Part shown: one piece after another, positions 1 to 11,597 of the stretch
How the letters are laid out: every line of letters begins with the position of its first letter
Numbering within the stretch: position 1 is the first letter of the stretch
DNA from: Hippasteria phrygiana
Lineage: Eukaryota; Echinodermata; Asteroidea; Valvatida; Goniasteridae
DNA: 64,000 nt
Direction of reading: 5' to 3'
Assembly: GCA_037893225.1 (NCBI GenBank)
Contig: JAZGUH010000117.1
Coordinates: 2,666,001-2,730,000 of the forward strand
Made by a program: the position numbers and the translations under genes
The notes under the pieces: generated by a model
What the model was told of the DNA's origin: nothing
The model's input: the letters and a program-made list of their open reading frames with translations, nothing else
The model's database searches: none

Positions 1-1895
1 TCCAAGAATGGCTTCTGCTCCAATTAGCCGCTTAAAGACGGACCATTTTTAAGAACATTTGAAAATGCGTTATTAAGAGTTTCGGGTGGAATGCCGTCTT
101 TGAGAGAAAGTGTACCGCACATGTTTTGGAAAATTCACATTTTTCTTTCATATTCATAATTCCCACCTTCCTGGGCACACTTAATTTCAGCAAGGGCCTA
201 TTCCAAGAATGGCTTCTGCTCCAATTAGCCGCTTAAAGACGGACCATTTTTAAGAGAATTTGGAAATGCGGTATTTGGAATACCGTCTTTGAGAGAAAGT
301 GTACCGCACATGTTTTGGAATATTCATATTTTTCTTTCATATTCATAATTCCCACCTTCCTGGGCACACTTAATTTCAGCAAGGGCCTATTCCAAGAATG
401 GCTTCTGCTCCAAATAGCCGCTTAAAGGCGGACCATTTTTCAGAACATTTGAAAATGCGTTATTAAGAGTTTCGGGTGGAATGCCGTCTTTGAGAGAAAG
501 TGTACCGCACATGTTTTGGAATATTCATATTTTTCTTTCATATTCATAATTCCCACCTTCCTGGGCACACTTAATTTCAGCAAGGGCCTATTCCAAGAAT
601 GGCTTCTGCTCCAATTAGCCGCTTAAAGACGGACCTTTTTAAGAACATTTGGAAATGCGGTATTTGGAATACCGTCTTTGAAAGAAAGTGTACCGCACAC
701 GTTTTGGAAAATTCATATTTTTCTTTCATATTCATAATTCTCACCTTCCTGGGCACACTTAATTTCAGCAAGGGCCTATTCCAAGAATGGCTTCTGCTCC
801 AATTAGCCGCTTAAAGACGGACCATTTTCCGAGAATATTTGAATATGCGGTATTTGGAGTTCGGGTGAAATGCCGTCTTTGAGAGAAAGTGTACCGCACA
901 TGTTTTGGAAAATTCATATTTTTCTTTCATATTCATAATTCTCACCTTCCTGGGCACACTTAATTTCAGCAAGGGCCTATTCCAAGAATGGCTTCTGCTC
1001 CAATTAGCCGCTTAAAGACGGACCATTTTTAAGAACATTTGAAAATGCGTTATTAAGAGTTTCGGGTGGAATGCCGTCTTTGAGAGAAAGTGTACCGCAC
1101 ATGTTTTGGAAAATTCACATTTTTCTTTCATATTCATAATTCCCACCTTCCTGGGCACACTTAATTTCAGCAAGGGCCTATTCCAAGAATGGCTTCTGCT
1201 CCAAATAGCCGCTTAAAGGCGGACCATTTTTCAGAACATTTGAAAATGCGTTATTAAGAGTTTCGGGTGGAATGCCGTCTTTGAGAAAAAGTGTACCGCA
1301 CATGTTTTGGAAAATTTATATTTTTCTTTCATATTCATAATTCCCACCTTTCTGGGCACACTTAATTTCAGCAAGGGCCTATTCCAAGAATGGCTTCTGC
1401 TGCAATTGGCCGCTTAAAGACGGACCATTTTCCAGAATATTTGAAAATGCGGTATTTGGAGTTCGGGTGAAATGCCGTCTTTGAAAGAAAGTGTACCGCA
1501 CACGTTTTGGAAAATTCATATTTTTCTTTCATATTCATAATTCTCACCTTCCTGGGCACACTTAATTTCAGCAAGGGCCTATTCCAAGAATGGCTTCTGC
1601 TCCAATTAGCCGCTTAAAGACGGACCATTTTTAAGAACATTTGAAAATGCGTTATTAAGAGTTTCGGGTGGAATGCCGTCTTTGAGAGAAAGTGTACCGC
1701 ACATGTTTTGGAAAATTCACATTTTTCTTTCATATTCATAATTCCCACCTTCCTGGGCACACTTAATTTCAGCAAGGGCCTATTCCAAGAATGGCTTCTG
1801 CTCCAATTGGCCGCTTAAAGACGGACCATTTTTAAGAAAATTTTGAAATGCGGTATTTGGAGTTCGGGTGGAATACCGTCTTTGAGAGAAAATGT
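1..1895 (-). repeat. ~198-bp foldback-arm tandem array, minus orientation
   Basis: About nine and a half head-to-tail units of roughly 197-201 bp run off the left edge. Each unit carries recognisable blocks such as CCTGGGCACACTTAATTTC, AAGAATGGCTTCTGCTCC and GTGTACCGCACATGTTTTGG. Units differ by substitutions and small length changes, and several subtypes alternate. The same unit forms both arms of the complete element at 17,664-29,421. Short reading frames recur in every unit but look like a by-product of the unit, not a gene. Confidence 0.93.
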
Positions 1896-2232
1896 ATACA
1901 CATGTATATTTATACACATGTATATTTAGGTAATCTGTTCAATACAATGTAAAGTATGTAGTACCTCCCTGACTATGACGCTCCAACATGCAAGAAAATT
2001 TTTGAACCGATTATTTTTATTTTGAAATTAATATGTAAACCCTAAAAGTGTACAATTAATATATCTTAAAGCTGCGTCCGAATCGCTTGTCTATGGCTAT
2101 TGTCTATAGGTGTTCGTCCATTACAACTACGCGTGACGTAGCCGTAGCTGTAGCTCTAGACGCCCATTTCGGACACGGCCTAATAATCATCCAATATAAC
2201 TGATAAACGGGTTGCACACAACAATGAATGTG
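1896..2232 (-). mobile_element. Core segment of the foldback element, inverted copy
   Basis: This stretch is the near-identical reverse complement of 24,548-24,894, the segment just inside the right arm of the complete foldback element. It lies here directly between two oppositely oriented arrays, with the protease genes and the rest of the core missing. The 1-3,114 structure is therefore best read as an internally deleted copy, inverted relative to the complete one. A ~110-bp MITE is nested inside it. Confidence 0.85.
2071..2180 (-). mobile_element. ~110-bp MITE-like repeat, copy 1
   Basis: It begins GCTGCGTCCGAATCGC and ends TTCGGACACGGCC, so the ends form an imperfect inverted repeat around TCCGAA. 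Related copies lie at 24,600-24,711 (inside the foldback core) and 51,023-51,128 (outside any foldback element). The last copy shows the unit is dispersed on its own. Confidence 0.7.
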
Positions 2233-3114
2233 TATATGAAAGAAAAATATGAATTTTCCGAAACATGTGCGGTACACTTTCTCTCAAAGACGGCATTCCA
2301 CCCGAACTCCAAATACCGCATTTTGAAATTGTCTTAAAAATGGTCCGTCTTTAAGCGGCCAATTGAAGCAGAAGCCATTCTTGGAATAGGCCCTTGCTGA
2401 AATTAAGTGTGCCCAGGAAGGTGGGAATTATGAATATGAAAGAAAAATATGAATTTTCCAAAACATGTGCGGTACACTTTTTCTCAAAGACGGCATTCCA
2501 CCCGAAACTCTTAATAACGCATTTTCAAATGTTCTGAAAAATGGTCCGCCTTTAAGCGGCTATTTGGAGCAGAAGCCATTCTTGGAATAGGCCCTTGCTG
2601 AAATTAAGTGTGCCCAGGAAGGTGGGAATTATGAATATGAAAGAAAAATATGAATATTCCAAAACATGTGCGGTACACTTTCTCTCAAAGACGGTATTCC
2701 AAATACCGCATTTCCAAATTCTCTTAAAAATTGTCCGTCTTTAAGCGGCTAATTGGAGCAGAAGCCATTCTTGGAATAGGCCCTTGCTGAAATTAAGTGT
2801 GCCCAGGAAGGTGAGAATTAGGAATATGAAAGAAAAATATGAATTTTCCAAAACATGTGCGGTACACTTTCTCTCAAAGACGGAATTCCACCCGAACTCC
2901 AAATACCGCATTTTGAAATTGTCTTAAAAATGGTCCGTCTTTAAGCGGCCAATTGAAGCAGAAGCCATTCTTGGAATAGGCCCTTGCTGAAATTAAGTGT
3001 GCCCAGGAAGGTGGGAATTATGAATATGAAAGAAAAATATGAATTTTCCAAAACATGTGCGGTACACTTTTTCTCAAAGACGGCATTCCACCCGAAACTC
3101 TTAATAACGCATTT
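2233..3114 (+). repeat. ~198-bp foldback-arm tandem array, plus orientation
   Basis: About four and a half units of the foldback arm run opposite to those at 1-1,895, so the two arrays would pair as a hairpin. The array breaks off in mid-unit near 3,114 and lacks the outer terminus seen at 29,047-29,421 and 50,562-50,939. This arm is truncated. Confidence 0.9.
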
Positions 3115-3711
3115 AACACGTTTGGAAATATTTTTGTATAATTGGAAAACACGTTTTCACATTTTTCACGGATAATTACTTCAAAAAACGTTGGTAAGTT
3201 GTCAATACTTATCACTTTTGTTGTTCAAAATCTTAATTAATCATCATTCTCCTATAAACTAGCAAATTTAATAGATAAAAGGAATATACTGCACCAACAT
3301 AACAAATTCGTGGTAAAATCTTCAAACACAATGGAGACTTTCTTTCTGAATGGACTTTAAATTGTTCTATATGTTCCTTCCAATGTATCATTTTCATGAT
3401 TGAGATAGTGTTTCTAATGTAGGTTTCATTTTCAAAGATTAAAAATTGAGCAATAACATTTATTTCTGAAATAGTGAGTTTTTATTAATCAAAATACAAA
3501 AGAACACAAAATGTCCGTTGGTACACAGTATTATCCATTAAATTTTGAAAGTGCTTCCCTAATAGAAGTTTTAGGACAATTCTTTAACTTTTTTTAATGA
3601 ATGTCACTGTTTTTAACACAGAACAAGAAAAACTCAACATGAAGCTACGAAAACTTGGCATTTCTTTTAAATGTGATATTTATTTGAAAGCATCTGTCCA
3701 ATATTAACATT
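3115..3711. other. AT-rich stretch, no gene seen
   Basis: No convincing ORF, RNA gene or terminal repeat. The first ~40 bases loosely resemble the reverse complement of the sequence left of 48,200, and may also be a decayed foldback unit. The evidence is weak because both are AT-rich. Confidence 0.5.
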
Positions 3712-6011
3712 AGGGTATGCCAGTTGGCCAGCCCCATACCAGTCTTGACAGCCCGTTACATTATGTTATATAAATTATATAGAGTATCCTACTATAGGGT
3801 ACGCCAATTGGCGCCCCATACCAGTCTTGACAGCCTGTTAAATGAAATTATATACAGGATCCTACTAGGGTACGCCAATTGGCACCCCGTACCAGTCTTC
3901 ACACAGCCTGTTGCATTATGTTATATACAGGATCCTACTAGGGTACGCCAATTGGCGCCCCGTACCAGTCTTCACACAGCCTGTTAAATGAAATTATATA
4001 CAGTATCCTACTAGGGTACGCCAATTGGTGCCCCGTACCAGTCTTGACACAGCCTGTTGCATTATGTTATATACAGGATCCTACTAGGGTACGCCAATTG
4101 GCGCCCCGTACCAGTCTTGACACAGCCTGTTGCATTATGTTATATACAGGATCCTACTAGGGTACGCCAATTGGCGCCCCGTACCAGTCTTCACACAGCC
4201 TGTTAAATGAAATTATATACAGTATCCTACTAGGGTACGCCAATTGGTGCCCCGTACCAGTCTTGACACAGCATGTTACATTATGTTATATACAGGATCC
4301 TACTAGGGTACGCCAATTGGCGCCCCGTACCAGTCTTGACACAGCATGTTACATTATGTTATATACAGGATCCTACTAGGGTACGCCAATTGGCGCCCCG
4401 TACCAGTCTTGACACAGCCTGTTGCATTATGTTATATACAGGATCCTACTAGGGTACGCCAATTGGCGCCCCGTACCAGTCTTCACACAGCCTGTTGCAT
4501 TATGTTATATACAGGATCCTACTAGGGTACGCCAATTGGCGCCCCGTACCAGTCTTCACACAGCCTGTTGCATTATGTTATATACAGGATCCTACTAGGG
4601 TACGCCAATTGGCGCCCCGTACCAGTCTTGACACAGCCTGTTACATTATGTTATATACAGTATCCTACTAGGGTACGCCAATTGGCGCCCCGTACCAGTC
4701 TTGACACAGCCTGTTGCATTATGTTATATACAGGATCCTACTAGGGTACGCCAATTGGCGCCCCGTACCAGTCTTGACACAGCCTGTTGCATTATGTTAT
4801 ATACAGGATCCTACTAGGGTACGCCAATTGGCGCCCCGTACCAGTCTTCACACAGCCTGTTGCATTATGTTATATACAGGATCCTACTAGGGTACGCCAA
4901 TTGGCGCCCCGTACCAGTCTTCACACAGCCTGTTGCATTATGTTATATACAGTATCCTACTAGGGTACGCCAATTGGCGCCCCGTACCAGTCTTCACACA
5001 GCCTGTTAAATGAAATTATATACAGTATCCTACTAGGGTACGCCAATTGGCGCCCCGTACCAGTCTTGACACAGCCTGTTGCATTATGTTATATACAGGA
5101 TCCTACTAGGGTACGCCAATTGGCGCCCCGTACCAGTCTTCACACAGCCTGTTGCATTATGTTATATACAGGATCCTACTAGGGTACGCCAATTGGCGCC
5201 CCGTACCAGTCTTGACACAGCCTGTTGCATTATGTTATATACAGGATCCTACTAGGGTACGCCAATTGGCGCCCCGTACCAGTCTTCACACAGCCTGTTA
5301 AATGAAATTATATACAGTATCCTACTAGGGTACGCCAATTGGCGCCCCGTACCAGTCTTGACACAGCATGTTACATTATGTTATATACAGGATCCTACTA
5401 GGGTACGCCAATTGGCGCCCCGTACCAGTCTTCACACAGCCTGTTGCATTATGTTATATACAGGATCCTACTAGGGTACGCCAATTGGCGCCCCGTACCA
5501 GTCTTCACACAGCCTGTTAAATGAAATTATATACAGTATCCTACTAGGGTACGCCAATTGGTGCCCCGTACCAGTCTTGACACAGCATGTTACATTATGT
5601 TATATACAGAATCCTACTAGGGTACGCCAATTGGCGCCCCGTACCAGTCTTCACACAGCCTGTTAAATGAAATGATATACAGTATCCTACTAGGGTACGC
5701 CAATTGGTGCCCCGTACCAGTCTTGACACAGCATGTTACATTATGTTATATACAGTATCCTACTAGGGTACGCCAATTGGCTCCCTGTACCAGTCTTCAC
5801 ACAGCCTGTTAAATGAAATTATATACAGTATCCTACTAGGGTACGCCAATTGGTGCCCCGTACCAGTCTTGACACAGCATGTTACATTATGTTATATACA
5901 GTATCCTACTAGGGTACGCCAATTGGCGCCCCGTACCAGTCTTCACACAGCCTGTTGCATGAAATTATATAAAGGATCCTACTAGGGTACGCTAATTGGC
6001 GTCCCATACCA
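3712..6011 (+). repeat. 73-bp tandem array (about 31 copies)
   Basis: A regular satellite-like array with a 73-bp period, for example at successive GGGTACGCC words at 3,868, 3,941 and 4,014. Each unit contains the palindrome GCCAATTGGC flanked by GGTAC and GTACC, then GTCTTGACACAGCCTGTT and a TATATACAG(G/T)ATCC block. Two subtypes alternate irregularly: 'TTGCATTATGTT' and 'TTAAATGAAATT'. Edge units are more degenerate. An inverted array of the same unit lies at 46,671-47,752. Confidence 0.96.
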
Positions 6012-7289
6012 CTGAACTTCAAATGAGACCAATTTTACAATTCCAGCCCCTTTGACAACTTTACCTTAAATGACTGTTGACCTCAGTACTTGACCTTTGA
6101 CATGGCCATCATATGAAGGTTTAAATATTGCATCCAAGACCCAAGTTTATTTCCATTGGCTTCACCTTTGTCAGGTGAGACAAAAAATCTTCACTTCAAA
6201 AATTGATACAAAATCAGCCAATAATGTCATTGTGAAGTCACTTTATATTTTGCATATTATTAATCCTCCCACCAAGTTTCATGATGATTAGACCTATCCT
6301 TACACATAAACAGTGTAAGTGTTTTGAAAAATTGCATTATCACTGTGTGCATTCCTTATGACCAAACAAACCCATTACAGAGAAGAATTTCAAATTTAGC
6401 ATGTTGGGTTCGTAAAATAGTTACAGTGATAATCTCCAAAACTTCACAAATCTACACATGACCTTATTTTTGTTTACCTATAACACATTACGGTCTACTT
6501 ACATAGGACGTTTTAACCGGACTTATGGTTCTCTGGATATGGGACTTTAGAATATGCACTTTTAAGATGTCACGTGAAATTTTAAATAGCACGTATACAA
6601 ATGTATACCAATTTTAAGCAGAAAAGCGAAAAACAATCATTTGGATCATGAGATTACACATGACACTATGGTCACTTTTTGTATGAAAATACAAATTTTG
6701 TAATTTGATTGTATTTGTTTGCTTGTAATTTGATTCCTGATATATACCATTAAGTCAGAATATATGCTCACCTTAGGAATAGGGTTTATCTTGTTTCAAA
6801 TTTCATTTTTAAAAGTTGTGTAGAATTTTATGTAATGACGCCATGAAGACATTTCACCAAATAATTGTCACAATTTTAAGCCATGGTTAAACTTAATATC
6901 ATATACCGTAAACCGTTCAGAATAAATTTTCTTTTACTCTCATTTCAGTTTGGTTTATTCTTATGTCAGGCTTTTGTTTATATTTTGAGTTCAGCTAACT
7001 CTGACATTCCGGTAACTCTGGGTGTTTAAGTTTTCCTTGAAAAATATGGGCAGATATCATAATTATAACTAATCCTGTACAATAAAATTTGTTATACATG
7101 TATACGTGCTTTTTAAGCAGTTCGTGTTGGATGATATGTATACATGCAAAGGTTTTGCATAATTCAGAACAGATAATGGGTAAACACGCAACGAGCGAGG
7201 CTGGAAAATATGTCAGCTCCCCACAGCCAATGACCAAGGCTGGAAATATGAGCCCGAGGGTAAATGGCTTCAACCCGGCTTGTAATTTG
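6012..7289. other. Intergenic, no gene seen
   Basis: AT-rich sequence following the last 73-bp unit. No conserved ORF or terminal repeat is apparent. The right part (about 7,000-7,290) may hold the decayed 3' end of the adjoining LINE relic. Confidence 0.5.
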
Positions 7290-7693
7290 GCAAATCCATG
7301 AATGGGGGCAAGCAAACTGGCATGATACACCATCATCATTCTCCTTATCCATCGTGTCTTGTGGTCAACTTCCAGCTGGCACACCCAGGTGTTGCGTGGT
7401 CGGCCCCTGGGTCTCCTCCAGGAGGTGTCAGGGAGGAGTCCCCCTCGTACGTCGACACTCAGCTTAAGGGCGGCGTGGGCTGGCGTGTCATCCGGCAGCC
7501 GTCGGATGTGGCCAAAGAGGGAATGACGCCTCCTTGAAATTGTTGCACAGATGTCCTCAAGACCAGTGGTCTCCATAATAGTAATATTAGTGACGAAGTC
7601 AGACCACCGGACACCGAGGATGCGCCGTTGGCACCGCATGTTGATACACGGCACTCTATTATTACTGAGAATAGTTTGTTCAGTGGGTGACAT
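7290..7693 (-). pseudogene. Non-LTR retrotransposon (LINE) ORF2 C-terminal relic
   Basis: The minus-strand translation contains the motifs that typically follow the reverse transcriptase domain in LINE ORF2 proteins: an MRCQRRILGVRWSDFVTN block, then RRRHSLFGHIRRLPDD, then RRPRGRPRNTW. No RT active site is present, the open frame starts inside the domain, and similarity fades after PRNTWVCQLE, consistent with a 5'-truncated, decayed copy. The clade cannot be assigned from this fragment. It sits about 430 bases downstream, in its own direction, of the minus-strand exon at 8,125-8,483 and is unrelated to it. Confidence 0.8.
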
Positions 7694-7922
7694 TATGCAG
7701 CTACAATTGGCTTAAATGGAAATCACGTCCCGAATACTGATTTCCAAATTGTGTCACAAGAAAGTACAATTCAAGTTGTGACTCAGTAACTTGTGAAATG
7801 AAATTGAGATCAAGAAGATTACGTTTTGTTGAAATATACAGCATTCACCGTCTTTAGATTTTGAACTTTTTGTTTCTTCAAATGACAAATCAAATGGTCC
7901 ACCCCACCTTTAAATATCTTAA

Positions 7923-8124
7923 CCCCTTGAACCCGGGTGGCGCCGGGGCACCAGGCCGAGTTATGCAGCCAAGCGAAACGGAAACAAGAGGTTTGTGCAG
8001 CAAGCATAACGTACACAATACCCCAATAATGGATTGAAAATGCAGAAATTGGCGTGTATAGACGTCAACCGGCCAGGTGGCAATTTTCAATCTGCACGTA
8101 TTTGTGTCAACCGTATGCAAGGGG
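7923..8124. mobile_element. 202-bp MITE flanked by TTAA (PiggyBac-type)
   Basis: The element reads TTAA-CCCCTTGAACCCGG at the left (TTAA 7,919-7,922) and GCAAGGGG-TTAA at the right (TTAA 8,125-8,128). The 7-bp perfect inverted terminus CCCCTTG plus duplicated TTAA is the hallmark of PiggyBac-type insertion. It has no coding capacity. The right TTAA supplies the stop codon of the adjoining minus-strand exon. Confidence 0.65.
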
Positions 8125-8483
8125 TTAATCAGAATCTGATGGATTGTCCAACGCATCGTACTTTCTCCTTAATTCCAAGGCAGTTGACTTACTAAGGTGT
8201 CCCTTTTTAGTCAAGCTGAATTGCCAAAGTATAACAGACTCCAACATGACAGAGTCAATGTAGGCCTTGGCATGTCTTCCATTGCCAATAACCCATGGCC
8301 TCCACTCTCTCAGCCACTGTATGCTGATTGTTGCTTCTTCCCTTTCCAAGACCTTGGCAATAAATGGTCTACCTTCCTTTTCTTGGAGGTGGATGGCCAC
8401 CAAGTCACCCTCTTTGATGGACTCCCTGCTTGTCTCTATTGACACCTCCCCATTCCTTCTCTTCCCTTGTTCACCGATGATGA
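8125..8483 (-). CDS. Last exon of an unrecognised minus-strand gene
   Basis: On the minus strand a good splice acceptor (CTCTGTGCTTGCAG) precedes an open frame of about 118 codons starting VIIGEQGKRRNG and ending NPSDSD. The translation looks like a real protein: GDLVAIHLQEKEGRPFIAKVLE then ISIQWLREW resembles a small beta-barrel of the BAH/chromo/Tudor kind, followed by ESVILWQFSLTKKGHLSKSTALELRRKYD. I recognise this only as a layout seen at the C-termini of uncharacterised invertebrate proteins and cannot name a family. Upstream exons were not identified; they should lie to the right on this strand. The TAA stop lies within the TTAA duplication of the MITE at 7,923-8,124, so the original C-terminus may have been longer. 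Confidence 0.6.
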
Positions 8484-9440
8484 CCTGCAAGCACAGAGAA
8501 CGAATGGAAATGTATTATTTAATTAAATCAAAACACAGCACTTTTTAAGGCGAATAAAAAAAAGAAAATCTGAAAAAAATTCAAGTTCATGGTTTAAATA
8601 ATAAGGTTACAAAAGTTCTTTTTTTTTAAAGCTCACACCTGAAAACAAAGAATAATGCAAAGCTTTTTAAGTGGCCTACTGGGCATACATAAACATGTAA
8701 TTAGAATTGGTTTTTATTTGGGTTTTATATTTAATGGGCTGTATTGTTTAACGCAGTGGCGTAAAGAGAAAACTATTTTGGGGGGGGGGGGGCAACTTTA
8801 CAATTTTCTTTTGTTACTGAAAAATGTATTGTTTATCAAGCCGCTTAATCAATATCAGTAATTACATTTAAAATTAATGAACTGTTGTACCTTTGTAATA
8901 AGTAAAAACAGTTGCAAAGTGTTCTGCTTTAGTAAGGCTTTCCATCCCTAACCTGCCAAAATCAAACACCCCATTTGTGTTGAATTTTGTGTGATTGGGT
9001 ACTGTAGAGCCTTGGCACCATCACTTTGCATGGGACTTGATGCCCTGATTTTGTCTAAGTACAAAGAAAGTGCCATTGGTTTACTACACAGTGTTGGAGT
9101 TTGTGTGGTTAGGGAAGGATTCTAGTAAAAAGCCTTGGGCTGTTAGGGTTGTTAAAAGTTTTATTAAAATCCGTTGGGTAATAAAAAAAGTATGGCACTT
9201 TTTAGTTCAGAACTTCCCGAAAAGGTCACGACTTTTTCTTTGTTTTCTATGTTAAAAACCTAGTTAAAACAATACCAAATCAAGCCCGTCAATTAAATCT
9301 TAAAATATTCATAACTTTTTTAATAATTATACCATTGCAATGCTTGTTCTGAGCTCTTTCCAATGGTACTAAAATTATGCCAAAATGTTGAATTTGAAAC
9401 TTTTTGTCACATACCTATCCCATGTCATAAGCCTAGAGCC
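8484..9440. other. Intergenic or intronic; dispersed-repeat copy, no gene
   Basis: Contains a 13-plus G run near 8,780. At about 8,935-9,135 is a repeat-family copy with CCCTAACCTGCCAAAATCAAACAC at one end and TTGGAGTTTGTGTGGTTAGGG at the other; these are similar to 62,180-62,380 (opposite strand) and in part to 46,060-46,175. The CCCTAAC/GTTAGGG ends recall PiggyBac-type termini. No coding exon recognised. Confidence 0.5.
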
Positions 9441-9924
9441 GGTCATGCGCTATTTAGCGTCAACAAACCCGATCAGCGTCAACAAAGCGTCAACAAGCTC
9501 AAAATGCACATTTAAGCTTCACAAAAGCTACACTTGTATTCAACAAACTCTCGCATCTCGTATTATGTAAGAAATTGGGCGAATTCTTTTTCACAATCCC
9601 ACATAAAAACACAATTTTATGACGACAAAATTTCGATAAATGGGCGCCGCCATCTTTGTTTTCTATTTTGCGCATGCGCGATTGCACCATGTCCCAGAAA
9701 AACAAGATAGCTGTCGGGAAAAAGCACCGTTGATGTCGTACTTTTTCGCTTAAAATCACACATTTTAAGATACTTTTACTTTTTAGATACTAAATGATAC
9801 TTTTTAAATAATCATCCATAGGAGCCAACTAAATATTGTGAATAACATGTTTAAGCTTAACAGTGCTTTTAATTTGTATAAGTTGTTGACGCTTTGTTGA
9901 CGCTAAGTACAAATTAGCATGACC
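9441..9924. mobile_element. Non-autonomous TIR element (~484 bp)
   Basis: The ends are inverted: GGTCATGCGCTATTTAGCGT at the left and TTAGCATGACC at the right, with TAGCGTCAACAAA and GCGTCAACAA blocks repeated inside both ends. A similar internal block (GATCAGCGTCAACAAA) recurs near 31,909. There is no coding capacity. A target duplication could not be fixed by eye, so the superfamily is open. Confidence 0.65.
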
Positions 9925-11039
9925 CGCCTAACGCGAACGTTAGAGCTGGAATTTTCAAGCCAAGCACAAGTCAAAAAAGCTCCATAACGTTAAACTCTAT
10001 AAAAATGCCATCTGAGAAGTGAGATACAATTTAAGAATTAAGATTGAGGTACTAAAGTTTACTTACGATTTAGATGAAAAGTGGAATTTCCAGTTGAATT
10101 TCGAAAGCTTCCTCAGGCCATGGAGTTTACTACCTCCATGCTCAGGCTCAGCCTCAGCAGGCCTTACATCTTTGCTGTCGTCGTTGTGCTTTTTAAAATG
10201 GCGCGCGGTATGACTCGACCCGATCTCGCTAGCTGGCCGTGTACTTGGCCGGCTAGAGTATATTACTATAGTTAGTCTATGGGGGTCATATATGGTAGCA
10301 TGTAGCTGCAGCCACTTCACATCATGCATGGAGTTAGTTGGAGGTACCTCCAATGTTCACATAGGCCTCGCAGGAATCTTCGCGTTGATCGCTCCTCACA
10401 CGATCACACCACTACTTTCGAATACAACCACTTTGAAAATGCTGGCACTGACGGTAGTGACACGTTGACGGTTGACGGTCGTCGGTGCACACAAATCCTT
10501 ACAAAAATTTCTTCAAAAGATGAAACTTTACTTTCCGTTTCGCATCCAACTTTTTACAATCACGATGTTCTGAACAAGTGTGCTAATTTAGAACGTGTAC
10601 TTCATGACAACATTCCCGTCACGCTCTCTGTGCGTACGACGTACGTACATGTACTACTAGTACTACTATACTACCTTGAAATTGTTCCAACACGAAAGGG
10701 GTTGCCCCATTATGCTTTGTAGGGGGTTTAAATAATTAAAGTCGCTCTCAAATGAGTAAATATTATGATTTTGTTTTATAATAAAAAAAATAATGTATTT
10801 AAATTCTGCTTTTATTTACAAAAAAGGCCTACATGAACTATTTCTCTAATCCACGTTTATAAAAACTGAGCAAAAAAACTTTGCAGAATTGACTTACCAA
10901 GTAACTTACCCGGTTATTTTAAATCACTCAGCTTCCACCAAAACCACTTGCCGGCGGTTTATAACTTGCGCATCGTGTGTGTGTGTGTGTTTAGTATCCG
11001 GACCATTAACAGCATAACAGGCTTATTTTGTTTGCAGGT
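9925..11039. other. No gene recognised
   Basis: The stretch at about 10,190-10,700 is richer in CpG and has open frames on both strands, but their translations show no family resemblance and carry no splice logic I could follow. A (TG)n run lies near 10,974-10,990. Confidence 0.4.
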
Positions 11040-11460
11040 TCTTTTTCTCGAAACCCTAGCTTCGTCACCATCTTCGGCTTCGGCTTCGGCTCCGACTTTT
11101 GAATGACTGAGAAGCAAACCAAATGGAATTATTCTAAATTGTGGTGCATGTTCTGCCTCGGGAACATTCATTCGGTTGATTATGAAAGCAAAAATTTGAA
11201 TATTTCCACTTGGTTTGCTTCTCAGCAACGGCAGCGGAACAGGAGGAGGGGGGGGGGGGCGAAGGGGGCGAAGGGAGCATTCCCTCCCCCCACCCCCCAA
11301 CTTTTTCCACTTTGGGGAAATGCCTCCCCCCCACCTTAGCAGTTCATCATAAAGCAAACATAGAAAGTGGCAGCATTTTGCCTCCCCCACTTTCAAAAGT
11401 GTTCCGGCGCCGTTGCTTCTCAGTTTAAATACCGGAGACGAAGGTTTCGAGAAAAAAACC
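11040..11460. repeat. Dispersed repeat with short inverted-repeat element
   Basis: The part at 11,108-11,227 starts GAGAAGCAAACCAAATGG and ends CCACTTGGTTTGCTTCTCAG, an inverted pair. The reverse complement of about 11,045-11,200 matches 54,220-54,380 over blocks such as AACCGAATGAATGTTCC and TTTGGTTTGCTTCTCAG. The flanks contain poly-G/poly-C tracts and an imperfect CGGCTT repeat. Confidence 0.6.
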
Positions 11461-11597
11461 TATAATATGACGTACGAACAACAGCGCCCTCGTGTGGCAC
11501 GCGGTGCTCATGGCCACTTTTCGACCTCGTCTTTTTTTCACTTTTCAACCTAAAACACAGAACAATAAATGTATAAAATATCGGTTCACGGGAAAAA

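Noticed and set aside
3724..3987. Reading frames across the 73-bp arrays
   Set aside because: Translation repeats with the satellite (VRQLAPRTSL) and matches no protein pattern; open by chance.
3712..6011. CRISPR-like appearance of the 73-bp array
   Set aside because: There are no short repeat/unique spacer alternations; the entire 73-bp period is repeated, in a eukaryotic genome. It is a satellite.
6097..6291. Small plus-strand frame of 64 codons
   Set aside because: No conserved motif, splice context or codon signature; AT-rich chance frame.
10324..10722. Possible coding exon of 132 codons in the CpG-containing region
   Set aside because: Translation shows no family-like motifs, no splice acceptor or donor in phase, and contains simple-sequence TACTAC repeats.
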